From NCBI GenBank assembly GCA_046154185.1, contig JBJXGE010000091.1, positions 1 through 31,269 on the forward strand: 31,269 bases of DNA, written 5' to 3'. Position 1 is the stretch's first letter, and every line of letters begins with the position of its first letter. This stretch comes from JBJXGE01 sp046154185 (GTDB lineage: Bacteria > Planctomycetota > UBA8108 > UBA1146 > JAJFFE01). The notes beneath the pieces are model-generated. The model saw only the letters and a list, made by a program, of their open reading frames with translations. It was not told where the DNA came from and did not search any database. Position numbers and translations under genes: made by a program. Positions 24,165-31,269 of this stretch are shown here, piece by piece.

Positions 24165-25160
24165 ATGAACCGCAACGGTTTGCTCGCGACGATGGACCGA
24201 AGCTTCGGCTTGTTCCGTGTGCGAGGACTCGACGTCCGTGCGCACTGGACGATGCTGTTTTATTTCATCGTTGCCTTTCAAGTCGGCCGCGAACGTTATC
24301 ACGGTTGGGAGCTCGTGACGGCGGCGACGCTCGGCGTCGCGGTGTTGTATGCGGTCGCGTTGTTGTGCGAATTGAGCCAGGCGTTCGCCGCGCGCCGCGT
24401 CGGAATTCCGGTCGCCGAGATTCGCCTCGCGCCACTCGGCGGTCTTTTCGCCCGCGATCGAGATCGGCTTCCTCCGCGCGCCGAGCTTTATGTCGTGTTG
24501 TGCGGTCTCCTCGTTTACCCGCTCATCATCGTCGTCGCGGCCGTTCCTTGTTACGCGCTGACGTACAGCTCCTGGGATCCCGGCTTCGCCGCGAGCCTCA
24601 CGATTCAGTTGTTTTTCTGGGTCAGCGTCGGGCTCATGGGCATCCACCTGCTGCCAGCGTTGCCGCTGGCCGGCGGCCGACTCACGAGGGCGCTGCTGGC
24701 GCTGAGGATCGGCACGTGGACGGCAACCCAGGTGGCCGCCGTCATCGGCCAGGCTGTTTCCGCGATAGCGATCGTGCCGGCGCTCCTCTTCGCGCCGCAC
24801 GGCGCCCTGCTCGCGATGGTGTGCGTTCGCAACATCCTCGTGTGCATGCAGCTCCGCCTCGTCGCCCGCGCGGTCGATTCGTTTCAACGGCGAAGTCGCG
24901 GAATCGAGCTGCTCTACGCGTCGTCGGCGGTCGTCAGTGAAGACGATGAGACTGGGCGCGCGCCCGTCAGTTATTACGCGGCGGATGACGATGAAGCGTT
25001 GCCCGCCGAGGATGAAGGCCCGCTCGCCGCCGAGCCGGTACACAAGCTCAAGGCGCAGGTCGATGTGTTACTTGAAAAAATCTCCCGCACGGGGCAAGCG
25101 AGCTTGTCACGACGCGAGCAGCGTTTCTTGATTAAAGCGAGCCGCTACTACAAGAAATAA
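24165..25160 (+). CDS. Site-2-protease (M50) homologue lacking metal ligands, with rhomboid-like tail
   Basis: 331 residues from the ATG at 24165 (weak SD; a second ATG lies nine codons later). Five or six membrane helices fill residues 28-240. Layout follows SpoIVFB-like M50 proteases: a helix ending LLCELSQAFAARR (67-78) stands where HELGHALAAR is expected, then IRLAPLGGLF (86-95), and later GIHLLPALPLAGGR (159-172) where N-L-L-P-A-F-P-L-D-G-G is expected. Both His of HExxH are Cys68 and Gln72, and the Asp of LDG is Ala169, so zinc cannot be bound in the usual way. The C-terminus (LKAQVDVLLEKISRTGQASL then REQRFLIKASRYYKK) matches the cytoplasmic tail common in rhomboid-family proteins. Probably a pseudoprotease that binds membrane substrates. 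Its 3' end overlaps the radical SAM gene by 13 bp. Confidence 0.85.
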   Translation: MNRNGLLATMDRSFGLFRVRGLDVRAHWTMLFYFIVAFQVGRERYHGWELVTAATLGVAVLYAVALLCELSQAFAARRVGIPVAEIRLAPLGGLFARDRDRLPPRAELYVVLCGLLVYPLIIVVAAVPCYALTYSSWDPGFAASLTIQLFFWVSVGLMGIHLLPALPLAGGRLTRALLALRIGTWTATQVAAVIGQAVSAIAIVPALLFAPHGALLAMVCVRNILVCMQLRLVARAVDSFQRRSRGIELLYASSAVVSEDDETGRAPVSYYAADDDEALPAEDEGPLAAEPVHKLKAQVDVLLEKISRTGQASLSRREQRFLIKASRYYKK

Positions 25161-26392
25161 TCGCGGCGATCGGGCAGCGGCGTGAGGTCGTCGAGCTTTT
25201 GCGGGTTCTGAACCAAGTCCTCGATCATCCAGTTCGCCGAATTGTAGAGGCACGTCACTTCGCGGCACTCTTCTGAGGCGTCGAAGTCGCGAATCAATTG
25301 CCCGAGCTGTCGTTTCGAGGCGCTATAGTTTTCGGCGCTCGCGAACGAGTTCTTGTCGCCGATTTTGGCGTGCTCGACATGTCGATAGACCGGGCAATTG
25401 AAGAGCCCGAGCGGGCTCAGTACTTGGCGAAAGAACTGCATGTGGCAATTGCGCGGTTGCCGCGTGTATTTGTGGTAGCTCTTGTTTTCGAACACGCGCA
25501 GATTGGTGCTCTCGATGACTTTGAAGCGCTCGGTCTCGAGCTGCTTCGCTTCGTCGACGCCCGCGCGAATGCGCTCGATGATCTGATCGAAGTCGGCCCA
25601 CGCGTCCGTGACGCCGACAATCTCGGCATTATTGGTCGGCGACCGCACAAGAAACGGCTTGACCGAGATGTAATCGAACAAGTGATCGCGCGCGAGCCGC
25701 GCCGCGGTCACGATCTCATGGATGTTCTCGACGATCTTCGTGTCGTTCGTGAACGCGCCCTTCCACGTGACGATGTAGGAGAAGCCGATGCGCAAGCCAG
25801 GGTGCGCGCGCTTCACTTCGGCGACATCGGCGCAGATTTGTTCGAGCGTGATCTTTTTCTTAGGCTTGTGCATCGCCTGAAAGGTCGGGTCAGTACCGGA
25901 ATCCAGCGAGAGCCGAATCCAGTCGAGGGGGCCGAAGCGGTGCGCCACTTCGCCGACGCGTTTCATGCCGCTGCCGTTCGAAACGACGGCGACGCTGATG
26001 TCGCGATCCTTGAGGAATGTCACGACTTCGCCGAAGTGCGGGTAGACAGTCGGCTCGCCGCCGCCGATGAGAATGACCGAGCGCAGCCCCTTCTTGTGCA
26101 TGCGATCGAGCGAGTCGAGCAATTTATCGTGCTGGTACTTGATCCCCATGTTGAGGATCTCCATGTCGACGCAGTGGTCGCAAGCGTAGTTGCACGCAGT
26201 GGTGAGATCGAGATTGATAGAGACCGGGCCGACGTCCGGGCCGTCGCCGAGCAGCGCGTCGGGATCCGCGGCGGCGCGCATCTTCACTTGCCAGCGCACG
26301 TATTCCTTGAGCGGCTCGATCAACATCGGCTGCCGCAGTTTCCCGCCAAAATCATGAATGGGCGCGAGCTCTTGGTTCGTCTTCGCAATCAC
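25148..26392 (-). CDS. Radical SAM protein with C-terminal cysteine clusters
   Basis: 414 residues. It starts at GTG (26390-26392) with GGAAGGAC about ten bases upstream. The SAM-binding iron-sulfur motif is CNYACDHC (C67, C71, C74), followed by the GGGEPT SAM-contact loop (110-115), a SNGSG strand and RLSLDSGTD. The C-terminal third has Cys at about 316 and 333 (NCHMQFFRQ, then FNCP) and 376 and 381 (EECREVTC), which could hold a SPASM/twitch-like auxiliary cluster. The catalysed reaction cannot be assigned. The insert before the first Cys (VSINLDLTTAC) is typical of SPASM-type maturases and MoaA-like enzymes. No peptide substrate gene is recognisable next to it. It diverges from the carbonic-anhydrase-like gene across 171 bp and converges on the M50 pseudoprotease. 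Confidence 0.92.
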   Translation of the reverse strand: MIAKTNQELAPIHDFGGKLRQPMLIEPLKEYVRWQVKMRAAADPDALLGDGPDVGPVSINLDLTTACNYACDHCVDMEILNMGIKYQHDKLLDSLDRMHKKGLRSVILIGGGEPTVYPHFGEVVTFLKDRDISVAVVSNGSGMKRVGEVAHRFGPLDWIRLSLDSGTDPTFQAMHKPKKKITLEQICADVAEVKRAHPGLRIGFSYIVTWKGAFTNDTKIVENIHEIVTAARLARDHLFDYISVKPFLVRSPTNNAEIVGVTDAWADFDQIIERIRAGVDEAKQLETERFKVIESTNLRVFENKSYHKYTRQPRNCHMQFFRQVLSPLGLFNCPVYRHVEHAKIGDKNSFASAENYSASKRQLGQLIRDFDASEECREVTCLYNSANWMIEDLVQNPQKLDDLTPLPDRRDYFL

Positions 26393-26563
26393 GTGCGCAT
26401 TGTCCTTCCGGATTTTCGTGCGCTGAGGCTAACCAATCACGAGGAGACGGGCAAGATGGGGGCGGCTGAGACCGCCTCGGAATCGGCGTCGCTTCTCCGC
26501 ACTCGCGACTCGTACAATCCGCGTCGTTAATGTTCTGAAGCAAATTGGAAACGAGGGGCGCGT

Positions 26564-26968
26564 ATGAAACCCGGAACGTTCGCCACAGCCATCAACTGCA
26601 TGGACGGCCGAGTCCAGGACCTCGTCGCAGCTTGGATCAAAAAGAAAGTCGGCGTGGACTACGTCGACATGATCACCGAGCCCGGCGCGGACCGAGTACT
26701 GACCGAGGAGTGGCCGACGGTCAACGATCACATTCGCCGCAAAATATTGGTTTCGGTGAACTCGCACGGATCAAGACTGATCGCGCTCGTCGCCCACGAC
26801 GACTGCGCCGGGAACCCGGTCACCAAGGAAGTGCATGTGGAACAAGTTCTCAAGGGCCTCGAAGTCCTCCGCGGCTGGAACTTCGGTACGCGCATCTTAG
26901 GACTCTGGGTCGATCACGACGGAGTCATCCACGTCGTCGGAGATTTGCCCGCTGCGAAGCCGGTCTGA
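26564..26968 (+). CDS. Short beta-carbonic-anhydrase-like protein
   Basis: 134 residues, much shorter than standard beta-carbonic anhydrases (about 200). The ATG at 26564 has AGGGG six bases upstream. Zinc-site residues are in place: C12, D14 and R16 in AINCMDGRVQ, then H78 and C81 in VAHDDCAGNP. The stretch VDYVDMITEPGAD, the helix VSVNSHGSRLIALVAH and ILGLWVDHDG resemble a group of short carbonic-anhydrase-like proteins found in Firmicutes and thermophiles that lack the usual C-terminal helices. It probably binds zinc. Whether it hydrates CO2 is unknown. It is cytoplasmic. A zinc-ribbon gene follows after 35 bp, so they may be co-transcribed. Confidence 0.85.
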   Translation: MKPGTFATAINCMDGRVQDLVAAWIKKKVGVDYVDMITEPGADRVLTEEWPTVNDHIRRKILVSVNSHGSRLIALVAHDDCAGNPVTKEVHVEQVLKGLEVLRGWNFGTRILGLWVDHDGVIHVVGDLPAAKPV

Positions 26969-27003
26969 AGTGGCCCAAATTTCAATTGAGACGCAACGAC
27001 AGC

Positions 27004-27276
27004 ATGTCTTCCGAAAAGTGCGCGCAGCCCCTTTGCCCGCTCTGCGGTGGAAGAATGATCAAGGGCCAGTCCCGAATCCACGGCACCCTGAAAGCGTTTC
27101 TCTGGATCGGCCTCTCTCACCAGAATCTCTACTTCAAGGGTGACGGCAGCGAAACGGAACACAAACAGCTTGAATCGCAAACACCGCTCGGATCTTTTCG
27201 CTGCAGCGAATGTCGCGCGTTGCTGTTACCGTTTCAACCACCCGGAAAGCGGAGCACACTGCTCTCGGAGCCGTAG
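27004..27276 (+). CDS. Small zinc-ribbon protein (DUF6487-like)
   Basis: 90 residues from the ATG at 27004. The open frame extends further up, but that part is the shadow of the carbonic-anhydrase-like gene. Two CxxC knuckles, CPLCGGRMIKG (C11, C14) and FRCSECRALLLPF (C67, C70), frame a middle with LKAFLWIGLSHQNLYF. This is the layout of the DUF6487 family (CP.CG..M..G ... P..W ... YRCP.CG). No SD is obvious, and the gap to the previous stop is 35 bp. The C-terminus is a short basic/Ser tail. Function unknown. The kinase gene begins about 120 bp downstream. Confidence 0.72.
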   Translation: MSSEKCAQPLCPLCGGRMIKGQSRIHGTLKAFLWIGLSHQNLYFKGDGSETEHKQLESQTPLGSFRCSECRALLLPFQPPGKRSTLLSEP

Positions 27277-27398
27277 TGACCGGTCCCTCAACGCGAGAAA
27301 AGGCCCTTGCGCCGACGGCGTACGATGCCATGAAATGCGTGGATCCGGGTGAGTCGGTTTGGCGATGCCGAATGCCCCGGCTGAGAGGTGCGCGCACT

Positions 27399-30359
27399 TT
27401 GTCGAACGAAAAGTCCAAGGAAGAGGAGATCTTCCTCGCGGCCATCGACTTGCCAACCGATGAGCGCCGGCGCGGCTTCGTCGACGACGCTTGCCGGGGC
27501 GACGAAGCGCTTCGCGAACGCGTCCTCGGCCTCCTCGGCGCCGACGCGGAAAGTCAGCTTCGGACTCCCAAAACGCGCAGCGCGGCGGAGCCCAGCGAGA
27601 CCCACGTCGGGCCCTTCCGTTTGCTCGAGGCGGTTGGCGAGGGTGGCATGGGCACCGTCTACCGCGCGGAACAGCGCGAGCCGGTCCGGCGCTTGGTGGC
27701 GCTCAAAGTCATCAAGCGCGGCATGGATACGAAGGCGGTCATCGCCCGCTTCGAAGCCGAGCGGCAAGCGCTCGCGCTCATGGACCATCCGTTCGTCGCG
27801 AAAGTCTTCGACGCTGGCGCCACAGTCGAGGGTCGCCCCTACTTTGTGATGGAATACGTGTCCGGCGAGCCGATCACGAAATACTGTGATCGACAACGGC
27901 TCGACATGGCGGCGCGTTTGCGGCTGTTTCAGGGCGTGTGTGATGCCGTGCAACATGCGCATCAAAAAGGGATCATCCATCGCGATCTCAAGCCGTCGAA
28001 CATCTTGGTCGAAGTTCGCGAAGACCGGTCCTTTCCGAAGATCATCGATTTCGGTGTCGCGAAATCGACGCAACAGCGCTTGTCCGACCGCACCGTCTTC
28101 ACCGAACTCGGACAGATCATCGGCACACCCGAGTACATGTCGCCAGAGCAAGTCGAGATGTCGGGAACGGATGTCGACACGCGCACCGACGTCTATGCCT
28201 TGGGCGTGATCCTCTACGAATTGCTCGTCGGCGTATTGCCCTTCGATGCGACAACTCTGCGTGCCGCCGGCTACCCGGAGATTCAGCGGATCATCCGCGA
28301 AGTGGAGCCGCCGAAACCATCGACGCGCATGCGTGCTTTGGGGGCGGACTCGACAGTCTCGGCAACCGCGCGTCACAGCGATCCGCAAACTCTGCGACGC
28401 AAGTTGCGCCAGGATTTGGACTGGGTCGTCATGAAGTGCCTGGAGAAGGACCGCACGCGTCGCTATTCGAGCGCGTCCGAGCTCAGCGCGGACATCGAGC
28501 GCTATTTGGCGCACGAGCCCGTGCTGGCCGGGCCACCGAGCGCGTCCTACCGACTCAAGAAATTCTTGCGCCGCAATCGAGCGCTGGCCACTGCGATTGG
28601 CATCGTGTGCGTCGGCTTGAGCGGCGGCATCGCAGCGGCGACTTACGGACTCATCGAAGAATCGAAACGCTCAGCGGAGCTCACGAAGCGGACGGAAGAA
28701 CTCACGAAAAGCAAAGAGGAGCTCACGATTAGTTCCGAGGCACTCACGAAACGCACCGAAGAACTTACCAAGAGTTCGGAGGAACTCACGGGTCGTACGA
28801 AGGAGCTGCAGCTCGTTGTCGATTTTCAAGCTCGGCAGTTGGCGGGCATCAACGTCGAGAAAATGGGTGAGCGCCTGCACGCGCGGTTGCGCGAAAACGT
28901 CCGCGCTGCCTTGAAGCGCGCCCAGCAAGGCGACGCTGAAGTGGAGCAGAACCTCGCCACTTTGGACGCGCTGCTCAAGGACTCCGACTTCACGGGCCTC
29001 GCGCTCTCCGCCTTGGATGAAAGCATCTTCGCGCGCGCCTTCGCCACGATCGATAAGCAATTCAAGGATCAACCGCTCGTGCAGGCGCATTTGCTTTACT
29101 CGCTGGCCACGACCGCGCGATGGCTCGGCCTCTTGGATCGCGCCTTGGAGCCGCAGTCGCGCGCGTTGGAAATACGTCGACGTTTGCTCGGTAACCATCA
29201 CGATGACACAGTGATCTCCATCAACGAGATGGCGACCTTGCTCCAATCGCTCGGCAAATATCAGGAAGCGGAGTCTCATTATCGCGAGGCACTGGAGCTG
29301 GGCCGCCGCATCTACGGTGAGGAGGATTTTCGGTGCATCGCCGCGATCAGCAACTACGGCGATTTCTTGAAGGGCCAAGGGAAGATCTCCGATGCGGAAC
29401 CGTATTACCGCGAGGCGTTCGAGCTCGGTCGCCGCTTCCTCAGCGAAGATGATCCAAACGCAATCCTGTTGTTCAGCAACATGGGATCGCTCCTCAGAAG
29501 TCAGGGCAAACTCGCCGAGGCGGAGCCGTACTACCGCGGCGCGTTGGATGCTCAGCGCCGATTACTCAGCGAGACGGATCCGCGGACTTTGAGTACGCTG
29601 CACCGAATGGGAATGTTGCTGCGCGAGCAAGGGAAGCTCGACGAAGCGGAGAAGTATTACCGCGAAGCGTTGACCCACCGCCGACGAATCCTCGGCGACC
29701 CGCACCCCCACACACAAAACACCGTGAACGACCTCGGCCTGCTGCTCATGGAGCAAGGTAAGCTCAAGGAAGCGGAGCCCTATTGCCGTGAAGTCGTGGA
29801 GGTCAGTCGCGCGAGCCTTGGCGCCGAGCACGACGACACGCTGACTTCGGTCAACAACCTCGGACTACTCCTGCGTAAGATGGAGAAGTTTGCGGAAGCC
29901 GAAGTTTGTTTCCGCGAGGCTTATGAAGGCACGCGCCGCCTTCTCGGCGACGAGCACTCGAAGACGCTCTCGTCCATGGGGAATCTCGGCGTTGTACTCC
30001 GAGAACTTGGCAGGCTCGAGGAAGCCGATGAGTTCGGCGCTAAGTCGGTGCAACTCGGCCGAAAGACTTCGCGACCCGGGCACTGGTCCTTGGGTGTTTC
30101 GCTCTTGCACCACGGACAGACGTTGATTGACATGAAGCGCTTCGCGGAGGGCGCAGCGGAACTCGAAGAAGCTTACACAATTCTCTTCGCCGCCCTCGGC
30201 GATATTCACTATCACACGAGTGACGCGTTAACCCAACTCGTCGCCTGCTACAAAGCCTGGCACGCAGCCGATCCCGGCGCGGGCCACGAGCAAAAAGCCG
30301 CCGCTTGGCAAGCCAAATTGCAGGCGATCGCGGATCGAAAGCCTACCGCGCCGGAGTGA
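27399..30359 (+). CDS. Transmembrane Ser/Thr protein kinase with coiled coil and TPR (kinesin-light-chain-like) array
   Basis: 986 residues from TTG at 27399, which has GAGAGG ten bases upstream and gives the family opening ...EEEIFLAAIDLP. An ATG at 27372 (nine codons earlier) is an alternative without SD. A death-fold-like N-terminal helix region (1-55) precedes the Hanks kinase domain: GEGGMGTVYRA (80-90), VALKVIK with K103, HRDLKPSN (194-201), DFG (217-219) and GTPEYMSPE (242-250). All catalytic residues are present. One membrane helix (about 395-416) is followed by heptads ELTKRTE... (427-470). Then come about eight 42-residue TPRs, e.g. AEPYYREAFELGRRFLSEDD. The kinase lies inside the cell and the TPRs on the other side. 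This architecture is very common in planctomycetes. Ligand unknown. Confidence 0.93.
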   Translation: MSNEKSKEEEIFLAAIDLPTDERRRGFVDDACRGDEALRERVLGLLGADAESQLRTPKTRSAAEPSETHVGPFRLLEAVGEGGMGTVYRAEQREPVRRLVALKVIKRGMDTKAVIARFEAERQALALMDHPFVAKVFDAGATVEGRPYFVMEYVSGEPITKYCDRQRLDMAARLRLFQGVCDAVQHAHQKGIIHRDLKPSNILVEVREDRSFPKIIDFGVAKSTQQRLSDRTVFTELGQIIGTPEYMSPEQVEMSGTDVDTRTDVYALGVILYELLVGVLPFDATTLRAAGYPEIQRIIREVEPPKPSTRMRALGADSTVSATARHSDPQTLRRKLRQDLDWVVMKCLEKDRTRRYSSASELSADIERYLAHEPVLAGPPSASYRLKKFLRRNRALATAIGIVCVGLSGGIAAATYGLIEESKRSAELTKRTEELTKSKEELTISSEALTKRTEELTKSSEELTGRTKELQLVVDFQARQLAGINVEKMGERLHARLRENVRAALKRAQQGDAEVEQNLATLDALLKDSDFTGLALSALDESIFARAFATIDKQFKDQPLVQAHLLYSLATTARWLGLLDRALEPQSRALEIRRRLLGNHHDDTVISINEMATLLQSLGKYQEAESHYREALELGRRIYGEEDFRCIAAISNYGDFLKGQGKISDAEPYYREAFELGRRFLSEDDPNAILLFSNMGSLLRSQGKLAEAEPYYRGALDAQRRLLSETDPRTLSTLHRMGMLLREQGKLDEAEKYYREALTHRRRILGDPHPHTQNTVNDLGLLLMEQGKLKEAEPYCREVVEVSRASLGAEHDDTLTSVNNLGLLLRKMEKFAEAEVCFREAYEGTRRLLGDEHSKTLSSMGNLGVVLRELGRLEEADEFGAKSVQLGRKTSRPGHWSLGVSLLHHGQTLIDMKRFAEGAAELEEAYTILFAALGDIHYHTSDALTQLVACYKAWHAADPGAGHEQKAAAWQAKLQAIADRKPTAPE
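28677..28811 (+). repeat. Tandem 21-bp coding repeat (heptads) in the kinase gene
   Basis: Six and a half copies of a 21-bp unit encode E-L-T-K-(R/S)-(T/S/K)-E heptads right after the membrane helix. Repeat unit GAACTCACGAA is preserved with few changes, so the array looks recently expanded. The protein product would be a coiled coil, which fits a dimerising stalk. Confidence 0.85.
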
Positions 30360-30474
30360 TCGCGGACTGGGATAGCGACGCTCTGAGTCGAACCGTTTTA
30401 TGGTGCGGCCTCTGATTGTTGGTTCACCCAAGGCTTCGCCCGGACAACACCTCGAGTAACTCGCTTTGGGCAAA

Positions 30475-30593
30475 CTCTGAGGGCCTGAAAGGCCCGTCGG
30501 GTTATAGCCCGGGGTTGACCGGCAGGGTCGGTCCGCCGGCCCGGCCGGTCTACCCCGGGTCAGCGTAAGAAAGCGTTCCGGCCTGCAAGGCCG
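30475..30593 (+). repeat. Palindromic repeat module, forward copy
   Basis: Starts CTCTGAGGGCCTGAAAGGCC, contains ATAGCCCGGGGTTG and TACCCCGGGT as a long-range inverted pair, and ends GGCCTGCAAGGCCGG. Several nested stems (GGGCC/GGCCC, CCGGGG/CCCCGG, CCGGCC) make it strongly self-complementary. Confidence 0.8.
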
Positions 30594-30736
30594 GAGGAGA
30601 ATCGTCGTCTCGCACCGGTAATGCGCCGCATGCGCGATGTCGATGGCGAGGCGAACGGCCTACCGATGGGCGATCGCAAATTGAGTCGTCCGAAGTCGTC
30701 ACCAATTGAACGCTGTCGCATCGCGTGGACCTCGCG
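30581..30736 (+). repeat. Long direct repeat, copy 1
   Basis: Runs from GCCTGCAAGGCCGGAGGAGA to ACCTCGCG. It is about 85 percent identical by eye to copy 2 at 31075-31228, including the unbroken runs GCGCCGCATGCGCGATGTCG and GAGTCGTCCGAAGTCGTC. Confidence 0.85.
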
Positions 30737-30874
30737 ATGCGATGAATTCGCCAAGGGGCTAATAACTGGAGAATGCGCAGTTCGGACGAACTAGAAAGTC
30801 TCGTCGGCTTCAGTGAGAGAATGCGATTGAATTCCTCGCGGATTCGGTCAGCCCTCGAGACTCACGGTAGCTCC

Positions 30875-30979
30875 GCCGGCCCTTCAGGCCGGATCTTTCT
30901 CCTACTCGTTACCCGGGGTAGGCCGGCGGACCGGCCAACCCCGGGCTATATCCCGTCGGGCCTTTCAGGCCCTCTCAGA
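30875..30979 (-). repeat. Palindromic repeat module, inverted copy
   Basis: Reverse complement of the module at 30475-30593: it reads, on the minus strand, GGGCCTGAAAGGCCCGACGG, ATATAGCCCGGGGTTGGCCG, GGCCTACCCCGGGTAACG and GGCCTGAAGGGCCGG. About 15 bp of internal sequence differs or is missing. Confidence 0.8.
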
Positions 30980-31074
30980 TTCGGAAGTCGCGAATCCAGC
31001 TTCGCAATGGAGTCGGCGCGCCTGCATTCGAAGACGGCCGCCGACAACACGCATGGTTCGTCGAAACTCTGAGG

Positions 31075-31228
31075 GCCTGCAAGGCCGGAGGAGAATCCTC
31101 GTCTCGCGTCGGTCTTGCGCCGCATGCGCGATGTCGATGGCGAGGCGAACGGCCTACATGGGCGATGTCAAATCGAGTCGTCCGAAGTCGTCGCCAACTG
31201 AATGCTGTCCCATCGGGTGAACCTCGCG
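31075..31228 (+). repeat. Long direct repeat, copy 2
   Basis: Second copy of the 30581-30736 repeat, about 494 bp further on. Immediately before it is AAACTCTGAGGGCCTG, the same sequence that opens copy 1's palindromic module (30472-30487). Copy 2 therefore looks like the whole copy 1 unit with 98 bp missing between two GGCCTG boxes. Confidence 0.85.
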
Positions 31229-31269
31229 CTGCGAATGGCGCGATAGAAAAAGAACCGATCCAATCCGAG

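Larger units (their letters stand above)
30360..31269. other. Gene-free region at the right end, occupied by repeats
   Basis: 910 bp with no supported gene. Open frames here fall across repeated GC-rich palindromes and have the Pro/Gly/Arg composition of spurious calls. The first 110 bp is the kinase 3' region and contains CCCAAGGCTTCGCCCGG, similar to the stem at 4541-4559. The rest is the composite repeat block described separately. Confidence 0.7.

Noticed and set aside
26393..26563. TACAAT at 26513-26518 as a -10 box for the carbonic-anhydrase-like gene
   Set aside because: No matching -35 box at a suitable distance, so I do not report it as a promoter.
30773..31072. 99-residue plus-strand open frame in the repeat block
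   Set aside because: It is a translation of the inverted palindromic module and flanks, without a ribosome site. Such frames are commonly miscalled as genes.
30472..31228. CRISPR array at the right end
   Set aside because: Only two diverged long copies and one inverted module, with no regular short repeats and unique spacers.

Overview
The window reads like a piece of a GC-rich planctomycete chromosome (Planctomycetota). The evidence is a bundle of traits I associate with that phylum, not a marker gene. They are a Ser/Thr kinase fused to kinesin-light-chain-like TPRs, a secreted protein with a paired dockerin/EF-hand-like C-terminus, a TPR protein carrying two RNA polymerase alpha-CTD modules, a 1384-residue protein built from carboxypeptidase-regulatory-like beta domains, and intergenic palindromic repeats. 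Starts are often TTG or GTG, and Shine-Dalgarno (SD) strength is uneven. The long antisense open frames are a by-product of GC-biased codons and are left out.

Layout. 1-302: right end of an IS21-type element (istB tail, a 34-bp palindrome, terminal direct repeats). 320-2116: a small membrane protein, a DUF72 protein and, divergently, a YkgJ-type Cys-cluster protein. 2218-2295: tRNA-His. 2358-6079 (minus strand): an unrecognised secreted protein, RuvA and the TPR/tandem alpha-CTD protein, with a palindrome-rich spacer between the last two. 6441-10733 (plus): a PcrA/UvrD helicase, then a NicO-type nickel/cobalt transporter with an EF-hand loop and a very His-rich cytoplasmic segment, followed by a terminator and more palindromes. 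11055-13011: a DUF3332 lipoprotein and PabB, convergent on a strong hairpin. 13170-15122: a tightly packed set of a TolB-like lipoprotein, an unknown lipoprotein and a small overlapping gene. 15333-17088: a Xer-type tyrosine recombinase convergent, with a 1-bp gap, on a glycine-rich-domain (GRDP-like) membrane protein. 17324-19389: the dockerin-like secreted protein and an AAA/DUF4143 ATPase preceded by a perfect 11-bp inverted repeat. 19517-19592: tRNA-Thr(CGT). 19757-23911: the giant beta-domain protein. 24165-26392: an M50/site-2-protease homologue that has lost its metal ligands, overlapping tail-to-tail with a radical SAM protein. 26564-30359: a short beta-carbonic-anhydrase-like protein, a zinc-ribbon protein and the kinase-TPR protein. 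30360-31269: no gene, but a composite block of direct and inverted repeats.

Functional picture. Most genes are single housekeeping functions (recombination, repair, folate synthesis, chromosome resolution, metal export) mixed with surface and regulatory proteins typical of planctomycetes. I do not see one multi-gene defence or biosynthetic cassette. The most unusual items are the TPR/tandem alpha-CTD fusion, the inactivated intramembrane protease with a rhomboid-like tail, the inverted repeat at the start of the DUF4143 ATPase, and the structured repeats at the right end.
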